A model generated the notes under the pieces. The model was not told where the DNA came from. It did not search any database and saw only the letters and a program-made list of their open reading frames with translations. Of a stretch of DNA of 64,000 nucleotides, positions 17,660-26,101 are shown piece by piece. How positions within the stretch are numbered: position 1 is the stretch's first letter; every line of letters starts with the position of its first letter. The stretch is from the NCBI RefSeq assembly GCF_003268675.1, contig NZ_CP029378.1:6076001-6140000 (forward strand), in the 5' to 3' direction. Source of the DNA: Streptomyces bacillaris (GTDB lineage Bacteria; Actinomycetota; Actinomycetes; Streptomycetales; Streptomycetaceae). A program made the translations under genes and the position numbers.

Positions 17660-19012
17660 GTGACCGTGAACGCCAATACCTCCGTCGCCGGTGGCAACAC
17701 CTGGCGAGACCTTCCCGCGGCGCAGCAGCCCGAGTACCCCGACTCCGAGGCCCTGCGCGATGTACTCGCGGACCTCGCGTCGTATCCGCCGCTCGTCTTC
17801 GCGGGCGAGTGCGACCAGCTGCGCGCCCGTCTGGGAGCCGTCGCCAAGGGCGAGGCGTTCCTGCTGCAGGGCGGCGACTGTGCCGAGGCCTTCGACGCCG
17901 TCTCCGCCGAGCACATCCGGGCCAAGCTGAAGACGCTGCTCCAGATGAGCGCCGTCCTGACCTACGCCGCCTCCGTGCCGGTCGTCAAGGTCGGCCGGAT
18001 CGCGGGCCAGTACTCCAAGCCGCGCTCCAAGTCGACCGAGACCCGCGACGGCGTGACCCTGCCGACCTACCGCGGCGACTCGGTGAACGGCTTCGCCTTC
18101 ACCGAGGAGGCCCGGGTCCCGGACCCGCAGCGGCTGAAGCAGATGTACCACGCGTCCTCCTCCACGCTGAACCTGGTGCGCGCCTTCACCACCGGCGGTT
18201 ACGCCGACCTGCGCCAGGTCCACGCCTGGAACCAGGACTTCGTGAAGTCGTCCCCCGCGGGCCAGCGCTACGAGGCCCTGGCCCGTGAGATCGACAACGC
18301 GCTCAACTTCATGAAGGCGTGCGGCACCGACCCGGCCGAGTTCAAGGCGGTCGAGTTCTACGCCTCGCACGAGGCGCTGCTGCTGGACTACGAGACGGCG
18401 CTGACCCGCACCGACTCGCGCACCGGCGAGCTGTACGACACCTCCGGCCACATGGTCTGGATCGGTGAGCGCACCCGCCAGATGGACGGCGCGCACATCG
18501 AGTTCGCCTCCAAGGTCCGCAACCCGATCGGCATCAAGCTCGGCCCGACGACCACCGTCGACGAGGCCCTGGGCTACGTCGACCGGCTGGACCCCGAGCG
18601 CGAGCCCGGCCGGCTGACCTTCATCGTCCGCATGGGCGCCGACAAGGTCCGCGACAAGCTGCCCGAGCTGGTCGAGAAGGTCACCGCCTCCGGCGCCACC
18701 GTCGCCTGGGTGACCGACCCGATGCACGGCAACACCTTCGAGGCCGCCTCCGGCCACAAGACACGCCGCTTCGACGACGTCCTGGACGAGGTCAAGGGCT
18801 TCTTCGAGGTCCACAAGGGCCTCGGCACCCACCCGGGCGGCATCCACGTGGAGCTGACCGGCGACGATGTCACCGAGTGCGTGGGCGGCGGCCACGAGAT
18901 CTTCGTGGACGATCTGCACCAGCGCTACGAGACGGCCTGCGACCCGCGGCTCAACCGCAGCCAGTCGCTCGACCTGGCCTTCCTCGTCGCCGAGATGTAC
19001 CGCGACCAGTAG
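17660..19012 (+). CDS. aroH: Class II 3-deoxy-7-phosphoheptulonate synthase
   Basis: 450 residues. Condenses phosphoenolpyruvate with erythrose 4-phosphate, the first step of the shikimate pathway. Typical class II (plant/AroG of M. tuberculosis) motifs: Q-G-G-D-C-A-E-A-F near residue 72 with the metal-binding Cys, K-P-R-S near 117, W-I-G-E-R-T-R-Q near 270 and D-P-M-H-G-N-T near 353. The GTG at 17660 is preferred: TAATGT at 17647-17652 leaves exactly 7 nt before it, so the gene looks leaderless, and upstream codons do not match the family. Divergent from trpL-trpE across about 95 nt. Confidence 0.93.
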   Translation: MTVNANTSVAGGNTWRDLPAAQQPEYPDSEALRDVLADLASYPPLVFAGECDQLRARLGAVAKGEAFLLQGGDCAEAFDAVSAEHIRAKLKTLLQMSAVLTYAASVPVVKVGRIAGQYSKPRSKSTETRDGVTLPTYRGDSVNGFAFTEEARVPDPQRLKQMYHASSSTLNLVRAFTTGGYADLRQVHAWNQDFVKSSPAGQRYEALAREIDNALNFMKACGTDPAEFKAVEFYASHEALLLDYETALTRTDSRTGELYDTSGHMVWIGERTRQMDGAHIEFASKVRNPIGIKLGPTTTVDEALGYVDRLDPEREPGRLTFIVRMGADKVRDKLPELVEKVTASGATVAWVTDPMHGNTFEAASGHKTRRFDDVLDEVKGFFEVHKGLGTHPGGIHVELTGDDVTECVGGGHEIFVDDLHQRYETACDPRLNRSQSLDLAFLVAEMYRDQ

Positions 19013-19046
19013 GCACTCCCCGACGGGTATTCCCGCCGGACGCACC

Positions 19047-19081
19047 TGTGGGGCACGGATCCATGTGATCCGTGCCCCACA
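19047..19081 (+). terminator. Terminator hairpin after aroH
   Basis: Perfect 15-bp inverted repeat with a 5-nt loop (CATGT), 34 nt after the aroH stop codon. The strongest hairpin in this part of the window. Confidence 0.8.
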
Positions 19082-19123
19082 GTCCGTTCCCGGACTTTTG
19101 CGCGGCTCGCCAGGCGGGTAAGG

Positions 19124-19142
19124 TTAGGTTAGCCTCACCGAC
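19124..19142 (+). promoter_or_regulatory. Iron box (DmdR/IdeR-type operator) upstream of bfd
   Basis: TTAGGTTAGCCTCACCGAC matches the DtxR-family consensus TTAGGTTAGSCTMACCTAA at 17 of 19 positions, the misses being in the last three bases. It lies about 48 nt before the bfd start codon, where a bound repressor would cover the promoter. It predicts iron-dependent repression of bfd by DmdR1. Confidence 0.75.
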
Positions 19143-19189
19143 GAAGACGGGGACGGCACCAGCGACCGGCCCGCAGGGAGGTGAACCGC

Positions 19190-19480
19190 ATGTACGTCTG
19201 CTCCTGCTTCGGCATCACCGAGGCGCAGGTCAAGAAGCATGCGGACGCCGGGGCCTGCACCCCGCGCCAGATCGCCTCGGCCTGCAAGGCCGGCACGGAC
19301 TGCGGCGGCTGTGTCCGCCGGATCCAGGCCCTGCTGGGGCGTGACTGCTCGCGCCGCGACCTCGTGGGTCAGCAGCGGGAGCCCGCGGCGGCAGCGGTCG
19401 GCCACCCGATGGCCATGCCGGCCGCGGCGGCCGTGCCGGTGGCGGCGACCCCGGACGTGCGTCTCCCCGACGCGGCCTGA
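19190..19480 (+). CDS. bfd: Bacterioferritin-associated ferredoxin
   Basis: 96 residues. The first 60 form a BFD-like [2Fe-2S] domain: V-C-S-C-F-G-I-T at residues 2-9 supplies two cysteines and D-C-G-G-C-V-R-R near 43-50 the other two. It reduces bacterioferritin so that stored iron can be released. Residues about 65-96 are an Ala/Val/Pro-rich tail not found in the E. coli protein. The ATG at 19190 was chosen over GTG at 19181 because AGGGAGG ends 8 nt before it. The iron box upstream and the convergent bfr gene agree with the function. Confidence 0.92.
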   Translation: MYVCSCFGITEAQVKKHADAGACTPRQIASACKAGTDCGGCVRRIQALLGRDCSRRDLVGQQREPAAAAVGHPMAMPAAAAVPVAATPDVRLPDAA

Positions 19481-19517
19481 CGGTCTCCTGCGGGGCCCGA
19501 TCGGCTCCGGGACCGGC

Positions 19518-19997
19518 TCAGCTCTCCGGCTGCTCGATCAGCTGCGCGATGTAGAGCGGCTCGCCCAGCTTCTCCACCAGCTCCAGCTGGGTGTCGAGGT
19601 AGTCGATGTGGTGCTCCTCGTCCTCCAGGATGGACTCGAAGATGTTCGCCGAGGTGATGTCCCCCTTGGCCCGCATCACCTCGATCCCGCGCTTGAGGCG
19701 GTCGATCGCCTCCACCTCGACCTGGCGGTCCGCCTGGAACATCTCGGTGACCGTCTGGCCCACCCGGACATGGAAGAGCCGCTGGTAGTTGGGCAGCCCG
19801 TCCAGGAAGAGAATCCGGTCCGTGAGGACCTCGGCGTGCTTCATCTCGTCGAAGGACTCGGCCCGGGTGTACTTGGCCAGCTTGGTCCAGCCGAAGTTCT
19901 CCTGCATCTTCGCGTGCAGGAAGTACTGGTTGATGGCCGTCAGTTCGGCCGTCAGCTGTTCGTTGAGGAACTCAATGACCTCGGGGTCGCCCTGCAT
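19518..19997 (-). CDS. bfr: Bacterioferritin
   Basis: 159 residues of the four-helix ferritin fold; it forms a 24-subunit haem-containing iron store. Ferroxidase ligands are visible as Glu in L-T-A-E-L (near 18), D-E-M-K-H-A-E (Glu51 and His54) and E-D-E-E-H-H (near 127-130). The haem-ligand Met52 lies in the same D-E-M-K-H motif, which distinguishes it from Dps and non-haem ferritins. ATG at 19997 with GGAAGGAG upstream. Tail-to-tail with bfd, 37 nt apart. Confidence 0.96.
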   Translation of the reverse strand: MQGDPEVIEFLNEQLTAELTAINQYFLHAKMQENFGWTKLAKYTRAESFDEMKHAEVLTDRILFLDGLPNYQRLFHVRVGQTVTEMFQADRQVEVEAIDRLKRGIEVMRAKGDITSANIFESILEDEEHHIDYLDTQLELVEKLGEPLYIAQLIEQPES

Positions 19998-20149
19998 CGC
20001 AGAGGCTCCTTCCAAGCGTGATCGACAAGGTGGCCGCATCCTCGCACCGCGTCCACCGGCCGTCCAGTAAGTGCACGCTTAGTACGAGTTGACCCACCGA
20101 AGGTCCGCCCTGGTCATGACCACCCCTGGCTGTCTGTCACCATGGAGAC

Positions 20150-20782
20150 ATGGGTCAGCCGGAAAACCGGGAGAAGCGCGGAGCAGAGCAGTCGGACCTT
20201 CCACCAGGACAGCGACTGCAGCGCGGATGGCCGGTCACCCACTACGGGCCCGTTCCCAAGTTCAAACCCGAGCGGTGGGAGTTCCGGGTCTTCGGAGCCA
20301 CCGCCGACGGTGACAAGCACTGCTGGAACCACCAGGAGTTCACGGCGCTGCCGTACGCCTCCGTCGTCGCCGATCTGCACTGCGTGACGAAGTTCAGCAT
20401 GGTCGGCGCCGAGTGGGGCGGCGTCCTCGCCCGTACGGTGCTCGACCTGGCACCCCCGGCGCCCGAGGCCACCCATGTGATGGTCTGGGCCGAGTACGGC
20501 TTCTCCTCGAACCTGCGGCTGGCCGACTTCGCCTCCGACCGCACGCTCTTCGCCACCCACAAGGACGGCGAGCTGCTCACCGCCGAGCACGGCTTCCCGC
20601 TCCGCCTGGTCGTCCCGCACCTGTACGCCTGGAAGGGCCCGAAGTGGGTCCGGGGCGTCGAGTACATGACGGCCGACCGGCGCGGGTTCTGGGAGGAGCG
20701 GGGCTACCACAACATCGGTGACCCCTGGGCCGAGCAGCGCTATTCGTACCAGGAGGAGCCGGGGGACGGCCCCGAGCTGTGA
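20150..20782 (+). CDS. Molybdopterin-binding oxidoreductase of the sulfite oxidase/MsrP fold
   Basis: 210 residues. The central domain has the molybdopterin-binding fold of sulfite oxidase and YedY/MsrP, with the molybdenum-ligand Cys in D-L-H-C-V-T-K-F-S (near residue 84) and a conserved W-K-G-P-K-W-V-R-G-V-E near 165-175. There is no twin-arginine signal peptide and no haem or dimerisation domain, so it is a short cytoplasmic version. Its redox partner and substrate are unknown. The ATG has only a weak GGAG 5 nt upstream. Convergent with nfo, 3 nt apart. Confidence 0.8.
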   Translation: MGQPENREKRGAEQSDLPPGQRLQRGWPVTHYGPVPKFKPERWEFRVFGATADGDKHCWNHQEFTALPYASVVADLHCVTKFSMVGAEWGGVLARTVLDLAPPAPEATHVMVWAEYGFSSNLRLADFASDRTLFATHKDGELLTAEHGFPLRLVVPHLYAWKGPKWVRGVEYMTADRRGFWEERGYHNIGDPWAEQRYSYQEEPGDGPEL

Positions 20783-20785
20783 CCG

Positions 20786-21700
20786 TCAGCGCCGGGGAGC
20801 GGTCCGCAGCTCCTTGAGCCGGGCCACGTCCGACGCGTGCCCCTCCTTGCCGCCGGGCGTCTCGATGATCAGGGGCACGCCCTCGGTCGCCGGGTGCGCG
20901 AACAGCTCCCGGAACGGCTCGGCGCCGATATGGCCCGCGCCGATGTTCTCGTGCCGGTCCTTGTGGGCGCCCACGACGTCCTTGGAGTCGTTGGCGTGGA
21001 TCAGCTTGAGCCGCCCCTCACCGACCGTCTCCACCAGCAGATCGAGCGTCTGCCGCATTCCCGAGGGACCGGTCAGATCGTGGCCCGCCGCGTAGATGTG
21101 GCAGGTGTCCAGGCAGATGCCCAGCTTGGGGTGGGCGTCCAGCGCCTCGAAGTACGGTCCGAAGTCCCACGTACGGGAGCAGAGCGAGGAGCCCTGGCCC
21201 GCCGTGGACTCCAGCAGCAGATCCGGGTCGTCGTCGTGCGTCAGCTCGTCCAGCAGCGGCCGCATGTGCTCCCGCACCTGGGCCAGCGCCTCCGCGCGCG
21301 GCCGCCCGCCGGTCGCGGAGCCGGTGTGCACGACCACGCCCAGCGCGCCGATCTCCCGGGCCCGGCGCAGCGAGTGGCGCAGGGACTCCACGGACTTCTC
21401 GACGGTCGCCTCGGTGTGCGAGCCGAAGTTGATCAGGTACGGGGCGTGGACGTACGCGGGCATCGAGGCGGCCGCGCACTCCGAGCGGAACAGCTCGTCC
21501 TGCGCCGGGTTCCCGGCGGGCGTCGCCCAGCCGCGCGGGTTGGCGACGAAGACCTGCACGGTCTCGGCCGCCAGCTCCCGGGCGTAGGAGAGGCCGACCT
21601 TGGCGAGACCGCCGGCCACCGGGACATGGCCGCCCACGGGGTTGCGCAGCGGGCTTCCGTCCTCGGCGTGCGGCCGATTTCCGTCCTCAGGGTTGCGCAT
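20786..21700 (-). CDS. nfo: Deoxyribonuclease IV (AP endonuclease, EndoIV family)
   Basis: 304 residues. Cleaves DNA at abasic sites, base excision repair. The zinc ligands of the TIM-barrel AP endonuclease 2 family are recognisable: His in Y-V-H-A-P-Y, His in V-V-H-T-G, Glu in L-L-E-S-T-A-G, D-T-C-H near 200, H-A-N-D near 234, D-R-H-E-N-I-G and the final Glu in I-I-E-T-P. The first 18 residues are poorly conserved and repeat R-N-P. It starts 6 nt after the kinase stop codon, with AGGA in the kinase 3' end, so it is co-transcribed with the PASTA kinase. Confidence 0.9.
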   Translation of the reverse strand: MRNPEDGNRPHAEDGSPLRNPVGGHVPVAGGLAKVGLSYARELAAETVQVFVANPRGWATPAGNPAQDELFRSECAAASMPAYVHAPYLINFGSHTEATVEKSVESLRHSLRRAREIGALGVVVHTGSATGGRPRAEALAQVREHMRPLLDELTHDDDPDLLLESTAGQGSSLCSRTWDFGPYFEALDAHPKLGICLDTCHIYAAGHDLTGPSGMRQTLDLLVETVGEGRLKLIHANDSKDVVGAHKDRHENIGAGHIGAEPFRELFAHPATEGVPLIIETPGGKEGHASDVARLKELRTAPRR

Positions 21701-21706
21701 GACGTC

Positions 21707-23635
21707 CTAGAGCCCCTTGGTCCTGATCGTGATGGTGGAGCCCTCGGGGGCCTGTTCGCCGCCCGCCACGGACTGGCGCGCGACCGTGTCGCTGAACGAG
21801 AGGAACGGCCGGTCGACCTTCACCTCGAAGCCCGCCTCCTCCAGGGTGGCCCTGGCCTCGTCGACGTCCCGGCCGGTGACGTCGGGGACGTCCAGCATCC
21901 GGGGGCCCTTGGAGACGGTCAGCTCGATCGTGTCGCCCTCCGCGGCCTCGGCGCCCGCGCCGGGGGACTGCTGGGCGATGTTCCCGGCGGCCTCGGGGGA
22001 GTTGACCCGGCCGGGCAGCACCTGGACCTTCAGCCCCTCGCCCTCCAGCTCCGCCGTGGCGTCCTCGACCGAGAGCCCGGTGACGTCCGGGACGTCGATC
22101 GGGCTGCCCTTGCTGACGACCATGGCCACGGCTGTGTCCGGGTTCCGGTCGGTGCCCGCGCGGGGCTCCGTACGGATCACCTCGCCGCGCGCGACGTCCT
22201 CGCTGAACTCCTTGGTCACCATGCCGGGGACCAGGCCCACCTTCTTCAGGGAGCGCCGGGCGTCCGCCAGGGAGGAGCCCGCCACATCGGGCACCCGGAC
22301 GATCTCCGGGCCGCGCGAGACGATGAGCTTCACCGAGCCGTTGCCCCGGATCCGGTCGCCGGACGCGGGGTCGCTGCCGACCACCGCGCCCCGCTCGACC
22401 GTGTCGCTGAAGACCCGCTCGACACCCTCCAGCCCGAGCCCGGCGTCCGAGAGCCGCTTCTCCGCCGCCTGCTGGGTCTGGCCGAGCAGCGAGGGGACCT
22501 GGGTGAACTGGCCGGAGTTGATGTACCAGACACCCACCCCGATGCCGAGCGTCAGCAGGACGGCGGTGACGATGGTGATCAGCTTGCCGTGCGGGCCGCC
22601 GAACGGGCCGCTCCGGCCCGCCCGGCGCCGGGGCGGGGCGACCGGCGGAGGCATCTCCAGCCGGCTGGTCCGGTGCACGCCGTCCTCGGGCCCGTCCGCC
22701 GGAAGGGCCCGAGGGATCACGCTCGTACGGTCCTGCGCGCCGTCGTGGGTGTTCGACAGCGCCTGCGGCGGTACGGCGTCCAGCTCGGCCTCGGTCAGCT
22801 GGGCGCGGGCCTCCCGGGCCTCGGCCAGGAGCAGCACCGCGTCGTGCGGCCGCACCTCGGGGGTGCGGGCGGTGGCGCTCGCCACCAGGGAGTCCAGCGC
22901 CACCGGGAGCCCCGGCACGACGGCGGAGGGGGCCGGGACGTCGGTGTTGAGGTGCCGGTAGATGACCTGGGCGGCGTTCTCCCCGGTGTGCGGCTTGGCG
23001 CCGGTCAGCATCTCGTACAGCACGACCCCGCAGGCGTACACGTCACTGCGGGTGTCGGCGCTGCCGTGCTCGATCTGCTCGGGGGCCAGATACGAGACCG
23101 TGCCGAGCAGCGAACCCGTGGTGTCGGTGGCCGTGCCGACCGCCCTGACCAGCCCGAAGTCCGCCACCTTGACCCGGCCGTCGTCCCCTATCAGGACGTT
23201 CTCCGGCTTCATGTCGCGGTGCACGAACCCCGCCCGGTGGGCGGCGCCGAGCGCGGCGAGGACCGGCTCCAGGATGTCCAGCGCGGCCCTCGGCTGGAGG
23301 GCGCCGCGCTCGCGCAGGACGTCGCGCAGGGTGCAGCCCGAGACGTACTCCATCGCGAGGTAGACGTACGCCCCCTGGGCGCCCTGGTCGAAGACCGCGA
23401 CGACATTGGGGTGGGCGAGGCGGGCCACCGACTTGGCCTCGCGGATGAACCGCTCGACGAAGGCGACGTCGGTGGCGAGCGCCGGGTGCATCACCTTGAG
23501 CGCGAGCACCCGGTCCAGGCGGGTGTCCACGGCCCGGTAGACCGTGGCCATCCCGCCGACGGCGATGCGCGCCTCGATGCGATACCGGCCGTCGAGCAGC
23601 TGCCCGACGAGCGGGTCCTGGAGGGTCGTGTCCAC
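21707..23635 (-). CDS. PASTA-domain Ser/Thr protein kinase (PknB/PknL type)
   Basis: 642 residues. Cytoplasmic kinase domain about 15-285: glycine loop I-A-V-G-G-M-A-T-V-Y, Lys47, catalytic H-R-D at 139-141, D-F-G at 159-161 and A-P-E at 184-186, with a Thr-rich activation loop. A basic juxtamembrane linker precedes one transmembrane helix (352-371), then four extracellular PASTA domains (about 379-442, 447-511, 515-578, 582-642), which in this family bind muropeptides or lipid II. TAGACT at 23642-23647 is 6 nt before the GTG, so the start appears leaderless. By position it matches M. tuberculosis pknL, but the four PASTA repeats resemble PknB. Likely links wall state to division or translation; targets unknown. 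Confidence 0.92.
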   Translation of the reverse strand: MDTTLQDPLVGQLLDGRYRIEARIAVGGMATVYRAVDTRLDRVLALKVMHPALATDVAFVERFIREAKSVARLAHPNVVAVFDQGAQGAYVYLAMEYVSGCTLRDVLRERGALQPRAALDILEPVLAALGAAHRAGFVHRDMKPENVLIGDDGRVKVADFGLVRAVGTATDTTGSLLGTVSYLAPEQIEHGSADTRSDVYACGVVLYEMLTGAKPHTGENAAQVIYRHLNTDVPAPSAVVPGLPVALDSLVASATARTPEVRPHDAVLLLAEAREARAQLTEAELDAVPPQALSNTHDGAQDRTSVIPRALPADGPEDGVHRTSRLEMPPPVAPPRRRAGRSGPFGGPHGKLITIVTAVLLTLGIGVGVWYINSGQFTQVPSLLGQTQQAAEKRLSDAGLGLEGVERVFSDTVERGAVVGSDPASGDRIRGNGSVKLIVSRGPEIVRVPDVAGSSLADARRSLKKVGLVPGMVTKEFSEDVARGEVIRTEPRAGTDRNPDTAVAMVVSKGSPIDVPDVTGLSVEDATAELEGEGLKVQVLPGRVNSPEAAGNIAQQSPGAGAEAAEGDTIELTVSKGPRMLDVPDVTGRDVDEARATLEEAGFEVKVDRPFLSFSDTVARQSVAGGEQAPEGSTITIRTKGL

Positions 23636-23800
23636 CCCGAGAGTCTACGAGCCGCCACCGACACCCCGGACGGGCCGGGGCGCTCCCGGGGCGGTTCTGC
23701 AGCCGATCCGTGACAGGGACACGTCCCAGGTGACGGGCCTGGCGATCCCCGGGCCCCGCGCCTGTACGGCGGGTGCACCCGGGGCCCCGCACCGCACCCC

Positions 23801-23829
23801 GCTCCTCAAACGCCGGAGGGGCTGGATCT
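23801..23829. repeat. Copy of a common Streptomyces intergenic repeat (CTCAAACG-type)
   Basis: The stretch around CTCAAACGCCGGAGGGGCTG, just downstream of thiG, closely resembles 63932-63955 and a sequence frequently seen at gene 3' ends in Streptomyces (from memory). The 194-nt gap 23636-23829 holds nothing else except the kinase promoter. Confidence 0.55.
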
Positions 23830-24624
23830 TCAGAACGCCGGTCGTTCCGGGTCCAGCGCCGCCCGCCCGTCCACCGGAGAGGACGCCTCCGCGTAGTGGC
23901 GGCGCGGGATGCGCCCCGCCCGGTACGCCAGCCGGCCCGCGTCCACCGCGTGCCGCATCGCCGCCGCCATCAGCTCCGGCTCCTGGGCCCGGGTCACCGC
24001 CGAGGCGAGCATCACCGCCGCGCACCCCAGCTCCATCGCCAGCGCCGCGTCCGACGCGGTCCCGGCCCCCGCGTCCAGGATCACCGGCACCCCGGCCCGC
24101 TCCACGATCAGCTCGAAGTTGTGCGGGTTGCGGATGCCGAGGCCGGAGCCGATGGGGGAGCCCAGCGGCATGATCGCCGCGCACCCCACGTCTTCCAGCT
24201 TCTGTGCGAGGACCGGGTCGTCGTTGGTGTACGGCAGCACGGTGAACCCGTCGTCGACCAGGATCTCGGCCGCGTCCAGCAGCTCGATCGGGTCGGGCAG
24301 CAGGGTCCGCTCGTCGGCCATGACCTCCAGCTTGATCCAGTCGGTGCCGAGCGCCTCCCGGGCCAGCCGGGCGGTGAGGACGGCCTCGCCCGCCGTGTAG
24401 CAGCCCGCCGTGTTCGGCAGCACCTGGATGGAGAGCCGCTCCAGCACGGAGAGGACCGACCCCTGCACGGTCGGGTCGAGCCGGCGCATGGCGACGGTGG
24501 TCATCTCCGTGCCGGACGCGATCAGGGACCGCTCCAGCACCTCCAGGCTCGGCGCCCCGCCGGTCCCCATGATCAGCCGGGAGCCGAAGGCGGCCGGTCC
24601 CAGGGTGAAGACGTCGTCGGACAT
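23830..24624 (-). CDS. thiG: Thiazole synthase
   Basis: 264 residues, TIM barrel. Forms the thiazole phosphate ring from deoxyxylulose phosphate, dehydroglycine and ThiS thiocarboxylate. The segment F-G-S-R-L-I-M-G-T-G at the N-terminus, the Schiff-base Lys in T-D-W-I-K-L-E-V near residue 100, P-L-G-S-P-I-G-S-G near 150 and D-A-G-A-G-T-A-S-D near 183 are typical. The ATG at 24624 is preceded by GGAGG and lies 2 nt after thiS; an upstream in-frame start would run through thiS. Last gene of the thiO-thiS-thiG operon. Confidence 0.95.
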   Translation of the reverse strand: MSDDVFTLGPAAFGSRLIMGTGGAPSLEVLERSLIASGTEMTTVAMRRLDPTVQGSVLSVLERLSIQVLPNTAGCYTAGEAVLTARLAREALGTDWIKLEVMADERTLLPDPIELLDAAEILVDDGFTVLPYTNDDPVLAQKLEDVGCAAIMPLGSPIGSGLGIRNPHNFELIVERAGVPVILDAGAGTASDAALAMELGCAAVMLASAVTRAQEPELMAAAMRHAVDAGRLAYRAGRIPRRHYAEASSPVDGRAALDPERPAF

Positions 24625-24626
24625 GG

Positions 24627-24839
24627 TCAGCCTCCCTGTACGGCGGTCAGGACTTCGACGCGGTCGCCCTCGCCGAGCGTGGTGGCGGCCCACCGGCCGC
24701 GCGGCACCACGCACTCGTTGACGGCGGCGGCGACCCCGGAGGGCGCGGTGGTCAGGGTGGCGACGAGGCGGTCCAGCGCGGTGCCCGCGTCGAGCGTGCG
24801 CGGCTCCCCGTTGACCGAGACGGATACCTGAGGGCTCAT
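24627..24839 (-). CDS. thiS: Sulfur carrier protein ThiS
   Basis: 70 residues, ubiquitin-like fold, ending in the required Gly-Gly that is adenylated and converted to a thiocarboxylate. It delivers sulfur to ThiG. Starts in an ATGA overlap with thiO. Confidence 0.95.
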   Translation of the reverse strand: MSPQVSVSVNGEPRTLDAGTALDRLVATLTTAPSGVAAAVNECVVPRGRWAATTLGEGDRVEVLTAVQGG

Positions 24840-26092
24840 GCGGACTGCTCCTGGAGTACGGGTACGGGGGCGGCTCCGGCGGACGCGAACCGGCCCGGGG
24901 CGAACGGGCGGGCCACCTCGGGCAGCTCGCCGGTGGTCAGCGCCTCGGCCATCGCGTCGCCCGTGACGGGCGTCAGCAGCACGCCGTTGCGGTGGTGGCC
25001 GGTGGCGAGGAGGAGACCGGGCAGGGCGGTCGGGCCGAGCAGCGGGGCGTTGTCGGGGGATGCGGGGCGCAGACCGGCCCGGGTCTCGGTGAGCGGCAGC
25101 TCGGTGATGCCGGGCACCAGCTCATGGGCGTCGCGCAGCAGCTCGTAGACCCCGCCCGCGGTGACGGTGGTGTCCCAGCCCATCTCCTCGCTGGTGGCGC
25201 CGACGACCAGCTCGCCGTTCTCGCGCGGTACGAGATAGACGTGGCCGCCCCGGACGACGGCCCGTACGGTCCGGCTGAGGAAGGGGGCGTACGCCGGGGG
25301 CACGGTGAGCCGCAAAACCTGGCCCTTGACCGGGCGGACCGGCGGCACGACCTCCTCCGGGAGCCCCGCGAGCCGCCCGCTGAGGCTGCCCGCCGCCAGC
25401 ACGACCTGGTCGGCCCCGACCTTCGTACCGTCACCGAGCACCGCCCCGGTGGCCCGGCCCCCGGCGACGGTGAGCTGTCCGGCGGGGGACCTGCGGAACA
25501 CCACCCCGGCCCGCTCGCACGCGGCCAGCAGCGCCGCGGCGAGCCGGCGCGGATCCACCTGGTGGTCACCGTCCACCCGCAGCCCGCCCCGCACCCCCGG
25601 CGCGAGCATCGGCTCCAGACGGCGGCACTCCCGGCCGCTCAGCCAGACCGACTCCAGCCCCGAGCGCTCCTGGAGGGCGTGCAGCTCCCGCAGATGCGCC
25701 CGGTCGTCGGAGTCCAGCGCGACCGCCAGCGTCCCGCAGGTGCGGAACCCGGTCTCCCGGCCGCTCGCCGCCTCCAGCTCCGCGACGAACTCCGGATAGC
25801 GGGCGGCGGAGGCGAGGTTGAGGCCGAGGAGCATCTCCTCGCCGTAGTGCAGTTCGGTGACGGCGGCCAGCATGCCCGCCGCGACCCGGGCGGCCCCGCC
25901 GCCCGGATCGGGATCGGCCACGGTGACGGTCAGCCCGCGCTGGGCGGCCCGCCACGCGGTGACCAGGCCGATGATTCCGCCCCCGATGACGAGGACATCG
26001 GATCCTGGGTTTCCCCCCGGAGTCCCTGGGGTCCTCCCCAAAGTTCCTGAGCTTTCCCCCGGTTTTCCGGAGGTCCTCCCCGAGACGCGCAT
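24836..26092 (-). CDS. thiO: Glycine oxidase ThiO
   Basis: 418 residues, DAO-family flavoprotein giving dehydroglycine for thiazole synthesis. The FAD-binding V-L-V-I-G-G-G-I-I-G begins near residue 33, with downstream V-A-A-G-M-L-A, D-G-D-H-Q-V-D-P-R and A-T-G-H-H-R-N-G-V. The ATG at 26092 is right because GGGAGGGG lies about 10 nt before it within the riboswitch 3' flank, and no later Met or Val start has an RBS. The 32-residue extension before the Rossmann motif is unusual: codons corresponding to 25998-26081 form two copies of a 14-residue unit beginning G-R-T (42-bp duplication). First gene of the thi operon. Confidence 0.92.
   Translation of the reverse strand: MRVSGRTSGKPGESSGTLGRTPGTPGGNPGSDVLVIGGGIIGLVTAWRAAQRGLTVTVADPDPGGGAARVAAGMLAAVTELHYGEEMLLGLNLASAARYPEFVAELEAASGRETGFRTCGTLAVALDSDDRAHLRELHALQERSGLESVWLSGRECRRLEPMLAPGVRGGLRVDGDHQVDPRRLAAALLAACERAGVVFRRSPAGQLTVAGGRATGAVLGDGTKVGADQVVLAAGSLSGRLAGLPEEVVPPVRPVKGQVLRLTVPPAYAPFLSRTVRAVVRGGHVYLVPRENGELVVGATSEEMGWDTTVTAGGVYELLRDAHELVPGITELPLTETRAGLRPASPDNAPLLGPTALPGLLLATGHHRNGVLLTPVTGDAMAEALTTGELPEVARPFAPGRFASAGAAPVPVLQEQSA
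25998..26081 (-). repeat. 42-bp in-frame imperfect tandem duplication in the thiO 5' end
   Basis: The decamer GGGGAGGACC begins both copies (26081 and 26039 on the minus strand, 42 nt apart), and further blocks (GGGGGAAA, CAGGGAC/CAGGAAC) align. The encoded units are Gly/Thr/Pro-rich 14-mers, G-R-T-S-G-K-P-G-E-S-S-G-T-L and G-R-T-P-G-T-P-G-G-N-P-G-S-D. Confidence 0.75.
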
Positions 26093-26101
26093 GGGTGTCC
26101 A

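Noticed and set aside
20837..23713. 958-residue plus-strand open frame
   Set aside because: Antisense to nfo and the PASTA kinase, both complete; composition (Arg/Gly/Leu/Val/His) is that of a complementary frame.
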